Shown here: piece by piece, positions 26,472 through 35,984 of the stretch | How positions within the stretch are numbered: position 1 is the stretch's first letter | Layout: each line of letters begins with the position of its first letter | Assembly (NCBI RefSeq): GCF_003201855.1 | Contig: NZ_QJKI01000004.1 | Span: forward strand, 147,738-211,737 | Length of the DNA: 64,000 bases | Direction of reading: 5' to 3' | Origin: Rivihabitans pingtungensis | GTDB taxonomy: Bacteria; Pseudomonadota; Gammaproteobacteria; Burkholderiales; Aquaspirillaceae | The notes under the pieces: model-generated | What the model saw: only the letters and a program-made list of their open reading frames with translations | Databases searched by the model: none | Told to the model about the DNA's origin: nothing | Position numbers and translations under genes: made by a program

Positions 26472-27508
26472 GGCTGCGCCTTGACCCGCGCGCCGTCATC
26501 CAGCAGCGGCGCCGGCACAATCACCTGCTGGCCGGCGCTCAGGCCGGCCGTCACCGGCAACTGGCCGGCAATCCGCTCGTCGGTGCTGATCTTCACCCAG
26601 CGCACGCGGCCGTCTTCCAGCAGGGCGGCGCGGCCTTCGCGCACGGCGGTGGCCGGCAGCAGCAGGGTGGCTTGCGCCGGGCGGGTGAGGATTTCCGCCG
26701 AAACGGTCATGCCGCTGCGCAAGTGCTCGGCGGCGGCGGTCAGCGCCAGTTCGATTTCCACCGTGCCGCGCGCATTGTCCACGCTGGCGTTGATGCGGCT
26801 GACCACTGCTGGCGCGCGCTGCTGGGGAAAGGCGTCGGCCAGCACGGCGGCGGTTTGCCCCAGCGCCACCTTGCCCAGGTCGCGCTCGTCCAGATCCAGC
26901 AGCACCCGGCGCGGGCCGTCGCTGGCAAAGCGCAGCAGGGTTTTGCCAGCGGTGACCACGTCGCCCGCCTCAACGGCGCGGGTCAGCAGCACGCCGTCAG
27001 CTGGCGCGCGCACGGTCATTTGTTCCAGTTTGGCCTGGCTTTGCGCCAGCGCGCCGCGCGTTTGCGCCTGACGCTGCTCGGCGGCATCCAGCGTGCGCCG
27101 GGCGGCATCCAGCGCCGCCTGGCTGATAAAGCCTTGGGCAAACAGCGCCTGCTGGCGTTGCCACTGGCGGCGGGCCTCGCTTAGCTGGCTGTCGGCGTCG
27201 CGCAGCTGCGCCTCGGCTTGTGCGCGCAGGGCCAGCAGTTCGTCAGATTCCAGCAGCAGCAGGGTGGCGCTGGCGGCGACATGCGCGCCTTGCTTGACCG
27301 GGGTGGCCACCACCCGCGCGGTGACGGTGCTGCCCAGCACACTTTCGCGCACTGCCTCCACCCGGCCGGTGGCCACCACCGAGCGTTGCACCGGCTGCGC
27401 CGCCAGGGTGTGCGTGGTGACGGGCGTGGGGCGCAGCCACAGCCAAGCCAGCGCAAGCGCCAGCAATGTCAGTGCGCCGCGCCACAGCCATTTGCCCTGC
27501 AATTTCAT
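26468..27508 (-). CDS. Periplasmic adaptor (membrane fusion) protein
   Basis: The 346-residue HlyD/MacA-family adaptor has one N-terminal membrane anchor (about residues 8-26), a split lipoyl/barrel-sandwich hybrid region, a coiled-coil hairpin between about residues 95 and 170 rich in Ala, Gln and Arg, and a beta-barrel C-terminal part. It would link the ABC permease to an outer-membrane channel. No TolC-type gene is nearby. First gene of the three-gene minus-strand operon. Confidence 0.88.
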   Translation of the reverse strand: MKLQGKWLWRGALTLLALALAWLWLRPTPVTTHTLAAQPVQRSVVATGRVEAVRESVLGSTVTARVVATPVKQGAHVAASATLLLLESDELLALRAQAEAQLRDADSQLSEARRQWQRQQALFAQGFISQAALDAARRTLDAAEQRQAQTRGALAQSQAKLEQMTVRAPADGVLLTRAVEAGDVVTAGKTLLRFASDGPRRVLLDLDERDLGKVALGQTAAVLADAFPQQRAPAVVSRINASVDNARGTVEIELALTAAAEHLRSGMTVSAEILTRPAQATLLLPATAVREGRAALLEDGRVRWVKISTDERIAGQLPVTAGLSAGQQVIVPAPLLDDGARVKAQP

Positions 27509-28075
27509 GGGAGTCTTTCTGGATCAAGCCTGCGGGAATTATGCCCGATGTGGCTGAGAGAAAACATGATGTTCGTGGGTGGCTTGTTGGCGGGGGCGGT
27601 GTGGTTTGTGGGCGACATACCAGATTTTTTTCTTGCGTTCCAGTGCTTGGATCAAGGTTGCGACATTGCATCGTTACGTATAATTACGTATAGTAGATAT
27701 ACGTATCGTACTTCTACGTAGTGCTGTGGCAAAACACTTTGCCCAGTCACGCGGGAAGTTTGCGGCGCAACGCTGCCGCCATGCTGTCCGTCACCCTTGG
27801 GGAGGGAACGGAGCCCAGCCAGGTCTGCCTTTTCTGAAAAGGCGGCAGCCTGTGAACAGCAGCTGAACTTCCCCAGTGTGACAGTACAGCGCATGTTCCT
27901 GGCTTTTGCCCTGATCCTTTCATGATCTCCCGATCATGCCTGCCGTCACCACTTCCTTGTCTCTGTCGCCATCCTGGGTCATGCCCACCGGGGCAAGGTC
28001 AATGTGGCGCCCGTGCCATTCAACGCGGCGTGCACGATACAACCATCACTAAAGCAGACAAAGGATTCACGCATC
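27509..28075. other. Long intergenic region between exporter operon and RTX gene
   Basis: About 570 bases without a supportable gene. The AT-rich part near 27660-27720 contains a cluster of TACGTA palindromes and a perfect TATAAT; see the separate entry. A short hairpin CTGCC...GGCAG around 27822-27847 lies further down. An AAGGA ribosome-binding site sits 10 bp before the RTX start. The region probably holds divergent promoters for both transcripts. Confidence 0.6.
27675..27720. promoter_or_regulatory. Cluster of four TACGTA palindromes
   Basis: TACGTA occurs at 27675, 27685, 27700 and 27715, with steps of 10, 15 and 15 bases. A TATAAT hexamer (27679-27684) and a TATAGT hexamer (27689-27694) overlap the cluster. 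It is a candidate promoter-operator for the RTX gene, the exporter operon, or both. Confidence 0.5.
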
Positions 28076-30715
28076 ATGGCTACTTCCACCAGTACCGCGT
28101 CCATTACCCTTGCGGCCACTGCGACTACCTACGCACTGAGTGTCAGTAGTGATCAAGCCGTGTATGGCAATGCACTCTCCAACAGTCTCTCTGGCAATGC
28201 GTTTGACAATTTCCTGTCTGGCAATGCCGGTAACGACACTTTGCTGGGTGGCCTTGGCAACGATACCTTGCTGGGCGGGGATGGCGCTGATCGTCTGGAT
28301 GGCGGCATCGGGGCGGATTCGATGGCGGGAGGGGATGGCAACGACATTTATTATGTGGATGATGTCAATGATATTGTCACCGAGCTGGCCGGTCAGGGCA
28401 TGGATACGGTATGGGCCAGTGTCAGCTATACCCTGGGGGCCAATGTCGAGGCTTTGGGCCTGACCGGTACGGCCAACCTGACCGGTACTGGCAATGAATT
28501 GGCCAATTCCATCAGCGGCAACGCGGGTGACAACCTGATTGATGGCGGCGCCGGTAACGATACTCTGCTGGGGGGCGCAGGAAATGACACCCTGCTGGGT
28601 GGTGAAGGCAATGATTTGCTCAACGGCGGGGTTGGGGCAGATGTCTTGATGGGGGGCGAAGGCAGCGACCGTCTGGAGGGCGGCCTGGATGCTGACACCA
28701 TGCAGGGCGGTGCGGGCAATGATGTCTATGTGGTAGACAATGTCGGCGATGTGGTCATTGAAGACGTGAACGGTGGCAATGACACGGTGTGGGCCAGCAT
28801 GGACTACACCTTGGGCGATAACGTCGAGTCTCTGGGCTTGACGGGTACCGCCAATCTGACCGGTATCGGCAATGCGCTGGCCAATTCGATCAGTGGCAAC
28901 ACCGGTAACAATTTACTGGATGGTGGGGCCGGTAACGATATCCTGCTGGGCGGTGCTGGCGACGACACCTTGCTGGGTGGCGACGGTAACGATCGGCTGG
29001 ATAGCGGCGTTGGTGCCGATGTCCTGGTGGGTGGGGCTGGCAACGATCTGTATGTGGTTGATGATCTGGGTGATGTGATCGTCGAAGATGCCAATGGGGG
29101 TATTGATTCGGTATCCGCCAGCATTGATTACACCCTGGGTGATACCCTGGAGGCGCTGACCCTGACCGGGACGGCGGATCTGACCGGCACCGGCAATGCC
29201 CTGGCCAATTCGATCACCGGCAACAGCGGCAACAATCGTCTTGATGGCGGAGCCGGCAACGATATGCTGGTGGGCGGCCTGGGTCAGGATACCTTGATTG
29301 GTGGTCTGGGTAATGACACATTTGTAGTGGATGACATCGGTGATGTGGTGGTGGAAGAAGCTGGTCAAGGCATCGATACCGTGCAGTCCAGCATCAGCTA
29401 CACCCTGGCCGATACCCTGGAGAATCTCAGCCTGATCGGCTCGGCCAATCTGACCGGCACGGGCAATGCATTGGCGAATACGCTGATCGGCAATGCCGGC
29501 AACAATGTGCTGGATGGTGGCGCTGGCAATGACGTCCTGATTGGCGGCCTGGGCGCGGATACGCTGATCGGCGGTGCGGGTAACGATGGCTATCAGGTGG
29601 ACGATATTGGCGATGTGGTGGTGGAAAACCCCGACGAAGGGGTGGACGCTGTCACCATCATTGCCACGCTGAATTACACCCTGGGTGACAATGTCGAAAA
29701 TGCCCGTGTCAACAGCAGCGGTTCGATGCTGACCGGCAATGCCATGGCTAACCAGATTGTGTCGCTGGGCGTCTCCAGCATTATCTATGGCATGGATGGC
29801 AATGACACCATCAGTGGCGGCGCCAGCTCCAGCCTGTACGGTGACAATGGCGACGATAGCCTCACCCTGACTGGCACCGGTTCGTTTGCCTATGGTGGCA
29901 CCGGTAACGACACCCTGGATGCCCGTACGACCACCGGCAACTGGCTGGTGGGTGGGGCGGGGGATGATGTCTATGTGGTGGACAGCATCAATCAGTACAT
30001 CCTGGAGCGTGCCAACGAAGGCGTGGACACCGTCAAGAGCAGCGTGACGTTCTCGCTGGTGGCGGGGGCGCGCACGGGGGGCGGCTCGGTGTCCGACAGC
30101 CTGGAAAACCTCACTCTGACCGGCACCAATGCCATTGACGGCACCGGCAATGCATTGGGCAATGTGCTGACTGGCAATGCCGCCGCCAACTTGCTGTTGG
30201 GCAATGCCGGCAATGACACCCTGATTGGTGGCGGCGGCAACGATACCCTCAATGGCGGCACCGGCAATGACACCTTGCGTGCCACTGCCGATGGGGCCAC
30301 TGGCGCGGCGCTGGCGGGAGCCGTCACCCTGATCGGTGGCGCTGGTAATGATGTGTTTGCCATGAGCAAGGGCTATGTCGGCAACCATGCCAGCGGCGTC
30401 AATACCCTGACCATTCAGGATTTTGTGCACGGCGAAGACAAGATCAGCCTGACGCTGGCCAAGACCATGGTCCAGCCTGCCGCCTTGCAGCAACTGACCG
30501 TCGGCGCCAGCGATACGCTGGATAGCCTGCTGGCGCGCGCCACCACGGGCGGTGGCCCGACTGCGCCCAAGGTCAGCAGCTTTGTGTTTGCCGGCAATAC
30601 CTATCTGGTGCTGGATCAAAATGCCATCAATGGTTTTGCTGCCACCGATCTGGCCATCAAAATCACCGGCACGCCGGCCCTGAGCTTTAGCGATTTGGCG
30701 TTTGCCGTGGTGTAA
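28076..30715 (+). CDS. RTX-repeat calcium-binding protein, 879 aa
   Basis: Almost the whole protein consists of glycine- and aspartate-rich nonapeptide repeats (GGxGxDxLx). They are arranged in about six larger modules, each ending GNDxYxVDxxGDVV followed by a DTVxxSxxYTL...LTGTANLTGTGN segment. Such repeats bind calcium and fold as a parallel beta-roll after export. There is no Sec signal; the C-terminal part (GNTYLVLDQNAINGF...LSFSDLAFAVV) resembles type I secretion C-termini. No catalytic domain is visible. The ATG at 28076 is chosen from its AAGGA site and the typical Ser/Thr-rich opening. No HlyB/HlyD-type secretion genes are adjacent. Confidence 0.88.
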   Translation: MATSTSTASITLAATATTYALSVSSDQAVYGNALSNSLSGNAFDNFLSGNAGNDTLLGGLGNDTLLGGDGADRLDGGIGADSMAGGDGNDIYYVDDVNDIVTELAGQGMDTVWASVSYTLGANVEALGLTGTANLTGTGNELANSISGNAGDNLIDGGAGNDTLLGGAGNDTLLGGEGNDLLNGGVGADVLMGGEGSDRLEGGLDADTMQGGAGNDVYVVDNVGDVVIEDVNGGNDTVWASMDYTLGDNVESLGLTGTANLTGIGNALANSISGNTGNNLLDGGAGNDILLGGAGDDTLLGGDGNDRLDSGVGADVLVGGAGNDLYVVDDLGDVIVEDANGGIDSVSASIDYTLGDTLEALTLTGTADLTGTGNALANSITGNSGNNRLDGGAGNDMLVGGLGQDTLIGGLGNDTFVVDDIGDVVVEEAGQGIDTVQSSISYTLADTLENLSLIGSANLTGTGNALANTLIGNAGNNVLDGGAGNDVLIGGLGADTLIGGAGNDGYQVDDIGDVVVENPDEGVDAVTIIATLNYTLGDNVENARVNSSGSMLTGNAMANQIVSLGVSSIIYGMDGNDTISGGASSSLYGDNGDDSLTLTGTGSFAYGGTGNDTLDARTTTGNWLVGGAGDDVYVVDSINQYILERANEGVDTVKSSVTFSLVAGARTGGGSVSDSLENLTLTGTNAIDGTGNALGNVLTGNAAANLLLGNAGNDTLIGGGGNDTLNGGTGNDTLRATADGATGAALAGAVTLIGGAGNDVFAMSKGYVGNHASGVNTLTIQDFVHGEDKISLTLAKTMVQPAALQQLTVGASDTLDSLLARATTGGGPTAPKVSSFVFAGNTYLVLDQNAINGFAATDLAIKITGTPALSFSDLAFAVV

Positions 30716-30729
30716 CATCGCTGTCTCTG

Positions 30730-30787
30730 GATTGAACGCAAAACCGCCCCTGACCGCTGTACGGCAGGGGCGGTTTTGCGTTCAATC
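30730..30787. terminator. Bidirectional hairpin between RTX gene and recX
   Basis: A perfect 23-base stem (left arm starts GATTGAACGCAAAACCGCCC, right arm ends GGTTTTGCGTTCAATC) around a 12-base loop. It overlaps the recX stop codon. The AAAA and TTTT blocks within the arms would serve either direction. Confidence 0.75.
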
Positions 30788-31252
30788 GCGATCACGGCCG
30801 CTCAGCACCTTGCTGACCACGCTGCTGGCAAAGCCGCGTGACGCCAAAAAGCGGTACTGCCGGGCGTAGTCCTCGCGGTTGGCCGGCAGCGCGGTAAATT
30901 TGCGTGCCCAGGCGGCGCGAGCGCGGCTGAGCTCGTCCTGCTCCGGCTCGGCCGCCTGATGTTCGGCCAGCGCGGCGTCGATATCAGCCGTCGCCACCCC
31001 GCGCTGGCGCAAGTCCTGGCGCAGGCGCTGCGCGCCGTGGCGGGCGGCGTGCGCCTGAATCCACATCTGGGCAAAGCGCGCATCGGATTGCCAGCCGCAG
31101 GCGGCCAGCTCGTCCAGCACGGCGTCCAGCGCCGCGCGGTCGATGTCCGCCTCGCGGCCAGCCAGCTTGCGCGCCAGCTCGGCGCGGCTGTATTCACGGC
31201 GCGCCAGCAAATCCACCGCCTTGCGCCGCCACGCGGCAACCGCCTCTGTCAT
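30782..31252 (-). CDS. recX: RecA regulator RecX
   Basis: RecX binds RecA filaments and limits strand exchange. The 156-residue protein has the family's three-helix repeats (LLARREYSRAELARKL; ACGWQSDARFAQMWIQ; RGVATADIDAAL). It lies directly downstream of recA on the same strand, as is usual. A 263 bp spacer containing repeat copy C separates the two, longer than in most recA-recX pairs. Confidence 0.92.
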   Translation of the reverse strand: MTEAVAAWRRKAVDLLARREYSRAELARKLAGREADIDRAALDAVLDELAACGWQSDARFAQMWIQAHAARHGAQRLRQDLRQRGVATADIDAALAEHQAAEPEQDELSRARAAWARKFTALPANREDYARQYRFLASRGFASSVVSKVLSGRDRD

Positions 31253-31324
31253 GAGCTGCGCCCTCCAGAAAACACAGCCGGGCTGGCAAATGCCAGCCCG
31301 GCTTGAGATGCCAGTCTAACGGCT

Positions 31325-31443
31325 TGGCTCCGCTCACAAAACCCTCCTGGCGTTGTTGCCCGACCTTGCCGTACTTTTGTTGTACTGTCTGCGGTCGTGC
31401 GCCTAGCCAGGAGCGCTGCGCTGGGTTTTGTGAGCGACGTTAA
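31325..31443 (+). repeat. Intergenic inverted-repeat element, copy C
   Basis: The cleanest copy. Outer arms GCTCACAAAACCC (31332) and GGGTTTTGTGAGC (ending 31435) are perfect over 13 bases. Inner arms TCCTGGC and GCCAGGA pair over 7, and the centre is GTAC-TTTTGTT-GTAC. It lies between recA and recX, on the strand opposite to them. Confidence 0.92.
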
Positions 31444-31463
31444 GCGCCGCTCACAAAACCCGG
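31441..31463 (+). repeat. Partial second element end next to copy C
   Basis: TAAGCGCCGCTCACAAAACC repeats the left terminus of the element directly after the right end of copy C, as if a second copy began there and was lost. Confidence 0.7.
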
Positions 31464-31515
31464 AAGGCAATATTGGCCAAGGGCGCAACATCACCAAGCG
31501 GGTTTGCTCAACCGC

Positions 31516-32598
<1,083 letters not shown>

Positions 32599-32654
32599 GG
32601 TGTCTCCAGGGAATGAGATAAAATGCCCGCATCGCGGCAATGCCGGCATTATGG

Positions 32655-32689
32655 CACACAATTGGCGTGACAGAAACGCGAATTGTGTG
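32655..32689. promoter_or_regulatory. Long inverted repeat over the recA promoter
   Basis: CACACAATTGGCG, nine bases, then CGCGAATTGTGTG: 13-base arms with one mismatch. On the minus strand it covers the interval from a TTTCTG -35-like box to just before a CATAAT -10-like box (17-base spacing) upstream of recA. A repressor site for recA is plausible; LexA or another protein is not established. Confidence 0.55.
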
Positions 32690-32720
32690 ACGGGGTGATA
32701 AATCTGTCGCGTAGATGGTT

Positions 32721-32753
32721 CATTCATATGAATGCTGATTCATATGAATCAGC
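32721..32753. promoter_or_regulatory. Twin palindromes between recA and hrcA
   Basis: CATTCATATGAATG (32721-32734) and GCTGATTCATATGAATCAGC (32734-32753) share the core ATTCATATGAAT, with centres 16 bases apart. They do not match CIRCE (the HrcA operator). A candidate tandem operator for hrcA or recA. Confidence 0.65.
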
Positions 32754-32855
32754 GCGTCGCTGACACATCTCAGCGCCCCACGCTTGAAATTTATCCGGCT
32801 GCGCCGATGTTCAACTCACCTCAGTTGTTTTCTGCTGTTTCAGGAATGTCCTCCC

Positions 32856-33881
32856 ATGCTCAACGACCGCGCCCAACGCCTGCTGAAAACCCTGGTGGAA
32901 CGCTATATTGCCGATGGCCAGCCAGTGGGCTCGCGCACCTTGTCGATGCATTCCGGGCTGGATCTTTCCAGCGCGTCGATTCGCAATGTGCTGGCCGATC
33001 TGGAAAACATGGGCTTGGTGATCAGCCCGCACACCTCGGCCGGCCGGGTGCCGACGGCGCGCGGGTATCGGGTGTTTGTGGATAATCTGCTGACCATGCA
33101 GCCGCTGGAGCAGGCGGCGCGCCAGCAGCTGGAAAGCGAGCTGCACCCGGACAGCCCGCAGCGCATTGTCAGCGCCGCTTCGCAATTGCTGGCCGAGCTC
33201 ACCCATTTTGCCGGGGTGGTGGCCACGCCGGAGCGCGCCAGCGTGGCGTTTCGGCAGATTGAGTTTTTGCGCTTGTCAGAAAAACGCGTGTTGCTGATTT
33301 TTGTCACCGCCGATGGCGATGTGCAAAACCATTTGCTGCTGACCGAGCGCGACTACACCGCCAGCGAGCTGATCGAGGCGGCCAATTTTCTCAATCACCA
33401 CGGCGCCGGGCGCAGCCTGGAGGCGGTGGCGCGCGAGCTGGAAGGCGAGCTGCGCAATCTGCAAAGCCATATCGCCAGCCTGATGGGCGCGGCGATTGTC
33501 GCCGGGCAGAACACCCTGGGGCCGCGTCAGTCGGTGATGGTGACTGGCGAAAAAAACCTGCTCAATAGCGATGACTTGTCGGCCAATCTGATTAATCTGC
33601 GCCAGTTGTTTGATTTGTTCGAGCGCAAAACCGAGCTGTTGCGCTTGCTCAACCTCAGCCGCGAGGCGCATGGCGTGCATATCTTTATTGGTGAGGAATC
33701 CGGCCTGAACACCCTGGACGGCTGTTCGGTGATCACCGCGCCGTATCAGATCAACGGCCAGGTGGTGGGCACGCTGGGGGTGGTGGGGCCCACGCGCATG
33801 GCGTATGAGCGGGTGATTCCGATTGTGGACATCACCGCGCGGCTGGTGTCGTCGGCGCTGTCTTATCCGGTGGAGCATTGA
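32856..33881 (+). CDS. hrcA: Heat-inducible transcription repressor HrcA
   Basis: HrcA represses chaperone genes through the CIRCE operator. The 341-residue protein begins MLNDRAQRLLKTLVERYIADGQPVGSRTL with the winged-helix segment SSASIRNVLADLENMGLV and HTSAGRVPTARGYR. The C-terminal part ends GVVGPTRMAYERVIPIVD, typical of the family. The ATG at 32856 has an AGGA site; an earlier in-frame ATG adds 24 unrelated residues. No CIRCE sequence is visible nearby and no chaperone gene follows. Confidence 0.95.
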   Translation: MLNDRAQRLLKTLVERYIADGQPVGSRTLSMHSGLDLSSASIRNVLADLENMGLVISPHTSAGRVPTARGYRVFVDNLLTMQPLEQAARQQLESELHPDSPQRIVSAASQLLAELTHFAGVVATPERASVAFRQIEFLRLSEKRVLLIFVTADGDVQNHLLLTERDYTASELIEAANFLNHHGAGRSLEAVARELEGELRNLQSHIASLMGAAIVAGQNTLGPRQSVMVTGEKNLLNSDDLSANLINLRQLFDLFERKTELLRLLNLSREAHGVHIFIGEESGLNTLDGCSVITAPYQINGQVVGTLGVVGPTRMAYERVIPIVDITARLVSSALSYPVEH

Positions 33882-34118
33882 TTCCACTCCCGGCGGCATG
33901 TCGCAATCATGCTGGCGCATGACGCGAATCAAGCGCCTGTTTGGGTATTGTGATGTAAAAAAACAACATTTGTTGCACCGCCACGCAAAAATGCAACAGC
34001 AGTTTCCTGTCAGCATCGATTGGCTCTGTTAGCATCCGGCATGGATTTGTAAAGAAACCGCACCGAGAGATTCCAAGCGGCGCAATCCATCACGACAACC
34101 CTGTGGAGCTGAAACCCC

Positions 34119-35189
34119 ATGAACAAGAAACTGCTTGCCGCCGCCCTGTCGGCCGCCTTCGTTGCTCCGGCCGCTCTGGCCGACGTCACCACCTACGGCG
34201 TGATCAACTCTTCCGTTGAATTCGCCAAGGCCACTGGCGCCACCACCTCCTCGCAGGACTTCAAGTCGGTCAACCGCGTGACCGCCAACAACTCCCGCAT
34301 CGGCTTCAAGGGCTGGGAAGATCTGGGCAATGGCCTGAAGGCCATTTGGCAAGTCGAGCAAAACGTTGACATCGACACCGGCAACTCCTCCACCAGCTGG
34401 GCTAACCGCAACAGCTACGTGGGCCTGGAAGGCTCCTTCGGCCGCGTGCTGCTGGGCAAGCATGACAGCGCCTACAAGACCATGACCATCGGTCTGGGCA
34501 CCAACATCCTGGCCGACACCTCGGCTGATACCTGCAACAGCCAAGCCATCTTCTGCCGTGGCGACCAGCGCGTGAGCAACACTGTGCAATACTACAGCCC
34601 GGTGGTGAACGGCTTCAGCGCCGGCGTGTCCTACGGTGCTGACGAAACCCGCGCTACCGTGGGCGGTAACCGCGCTAACGCCTACTCGCTGTCCTTCGGC
34701 GGCAAGTACGTGAACGGCGGCCTGGCTGTGGGTGCTGGCTACGAACACCGCAACGACAGCGTGGCTACCTCCACCGGTCTGGACACCGACTACTTCAAGC
34801 TGGTTGGCGCTTACACCTTCGCTTCCGCCACCACCCTGGCAGCCGGCTACGAGCACAGCGAAGTGGACCAATTCGCCAAGTCCGCCAAGAAGCAAGATGG
34901 CTTCACCCTGGCCGTCAAGCAACAGCTGGGCGCATGGGGCGTGGGCGCTTCCTACACCTGGCTGGGCAAGGAAAAGAACGGTGCTGAAGGCGACGGCAAG
35001 GCCAAGCAATGGGTTCTGGCTGCTACCTACGACCTGTCCAAGCGCACCCAAGTGCAAGCTTACGCAACCAAGCTGAGCAACAACAAGTCGGCTAACCGCA
35101 ACTTCGGTATCAACCCGCTGAACGGCACCCTGTCCGCCGCTGGTGCTGATCCGCAAGCCATCGGTGTTGGCATCCGCCACGCCTTCTAA
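34119..35189 (+). CDS. Trimeric porin, Neisseria/Burkholderia type (porin 1)
   Basis: The 356-residue precursor starts with a signal peptide MNKKLLAAALSAAFVAPAALA and the mature protein opens DVTTYGVINSSVE, typical of Gram-negative porins of this order. The motif RNSYVGLEGSFGRVLLGKHDSAYK is the standard beta-strand 3-4 region, and the protein ends in phenylalanine (RHAF), the BAM recognition residue. It forms a 16-strand outer-membrane barrel for small solutes. The leader region holds a TGTTGCA-N14-TGCAACA inverted repeat at 33971-33998. Codon usage is strongly biased, which suggests high expression. Confidence 0.95.
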   Translation: MNKKLLAAALSAAFVAPAALADVTTYGVINSSVEFAKATGATTSSQDFKSVNRVTANNSRIGFKGWEDLGNGLKAIWQVEQNVDIDTGNSSTSWANRNSYVGLEGSFGRVLLGKHDSAYKTMTIGLGTNILADTSADTCNSQAIFCRGDQRVSNTVQYYSPVVNGFSAGVSYGADETRATVGGNRANAYSLSFGGKYVNGGLAVGAGYEHRNDSVATSTGLDTDYFKLVGAYTFASATTLAAGYEHSEVDQFAKSAKKQDGFTLAVKQQLGAWGVGASYTWLGKEKNGAEGDGKAKQWVLAATYDLSKRTQVQAYATKLSNNKSANRNFGINPLNGTLSAAGADPQAIGVGIRHAF

Positions 35190-35231
35190 TTCATCCGCGT
35201 CCTGGTGGCGCAGCTGAATTCAGCGCAAAAC

Positions 35232-35259
35232 GGAGCCCTTCGGGGCTCTGTTTTTTTTT
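35232..35259 (+). terminator. Terminator after porin 1
   Basis: Stem GAGCCC/GGGCTC with a TTCG loop followed by nine T residues. Confidence 0.95.
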
Positions 35260-35380
35260 GCGCGCCAGATTGTGGGGTTTCTGACAGGCCTTGTATGGCT
35301 TGTTGTAAAAACAAAAGCTTATGGCTGGCATCTCCCTTGCTGTGACAGACATATCCCCTCTGTCCAACAGGAACCCCATC

Positions 35381-35707
35381 ATGCCCAAGCCCAAAAAACA
35401 TGTTCTGGTCTGCGTTCAGGGCCGCCCACCCGGCCACCCGCGCGGCTCCTGTCAGGCCCGTGGCTGCAATGATGTGTTTCAGGCGTTTTCCAATGAATTC
35501 CAGCAACGCAATCTGTGGGCCAACTTCCTGCTGACCAACACCGGCTGTCTGGGGCCCTGTCATCTGGGGCCAACGGTGATTGTCTACCCGGAAGGCGTGA
35601 TGTACACCGGCGTCAAACCTGAAGACGTTGGCGTGATCATTGATGAACACCTGATGTTTGATCAACCGGTTGAGCGCCTGTTGGCGCCGCCCGATGTCTG
35701 GAGCTGA
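35381..35707 (+). CDS. Thioredoxin-like [2Fe-2S] ferredoxin
   Basis: The 108-residue protein has cysteines at positions 11, 24, 56 and 60. The C-x12-C...C-x3-C pattern is that of thioredoxin-fold [2Fe-2S] ferredoxins. The residues around them (VCVQGRPPGHPRGSCQARGC and TGCLGPCHLGP) agree. An AGGAA site precedes the ATG at 35381. It is immediately followed by a NifZ-family gene, a pairing known from nitrogen-fixation clusters, but no nif structural gene is in the window. Probably an electron carrier. Confidence 0.85.
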   Translation: MPKPKKHVLVCVQGRPPGHPRGSCQARGCNDVFQAFSNEFQQRNLWANFLLTNTGCLGPCHLGPTVIVYPEGVMYTGVKPEDVGVIIDEHLMFDQPVERLLAPPDVWS

Positions 35708-35711
35708 CGCC

Positions 35712-35984
35712 ATGTTGCCCCCGCTGCCTGTGATCCCTTATGAAGTCGGCGAGATGGTGTATTGCGCCGAAGATCTGTTCAACGATGGCGGCATGCCCGG
35801 CGCTGACGAAGACGCCATTCTGGCGCCGGCTGGCGCGCGCGGCGTGGTGGTGCAGTCTGGCTACGCCGAAGAAGACGAAAGCCAGATGATTTATCTGGTG
35901 CGCTTTGAGGACGCCAGCGGCGAGCTGGGTCCGCCGATTGGCTGCTTGCCTGAGGAGTTGACCCAGCAAGTGCCGGCAGCATAA
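35712..35984 (+). CDS. NifZ-family protein
   Basis: The 90-residue product matches the NifZ domain: YEVGEMVYCAEDLFNDGGMPG, then AGARGVVVQSG and IYLVRFEDASGELGPPIGCLPEEL. NifZ assists maturation of the nitrogenase MoFe protein P-cluster in diazotrophs; here the role is unknown because no nitrogenase genes are seen. It starts 4 bp after the ferredoxin stop, with a GGAG site inside that gene's end. Its TAA stop is also the first three bases of repeat copy D. Confidence 0.82.
   Translation: MLPPLPVIPYEVGEMVYCAEDLFNDGGMPGADEDAILAPAGARGVVVQSGYAEEDESQMIYLVRFEDASGELGPPIGCLPEELTQQVPAA

Noticed and set aside
28153..30369. Periodic 27-base-scale repetition, checked as a possible CRISPR or tandem repeat array
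   Set aside because: The period follows nonapeptide RTX codons and there are no constant repeats with unique spacers.
28913..30718. Long minus-strand frame antisense to the RTX gene
   Set aside because: Arises from the repeated GGxGxD codons; repetition mirrors the plus-strand modules.
32599..32855. CTGT half-site near 32704, considered as a LexA box
   Set aside because: No ACAG at the required spacing on either strand.
33882..34118. Possible small RNA upstream of porin 1
   Set aside because: Only short inverted repeats (TGTTGCA/TGCAACA) and no terminator before the porin start.
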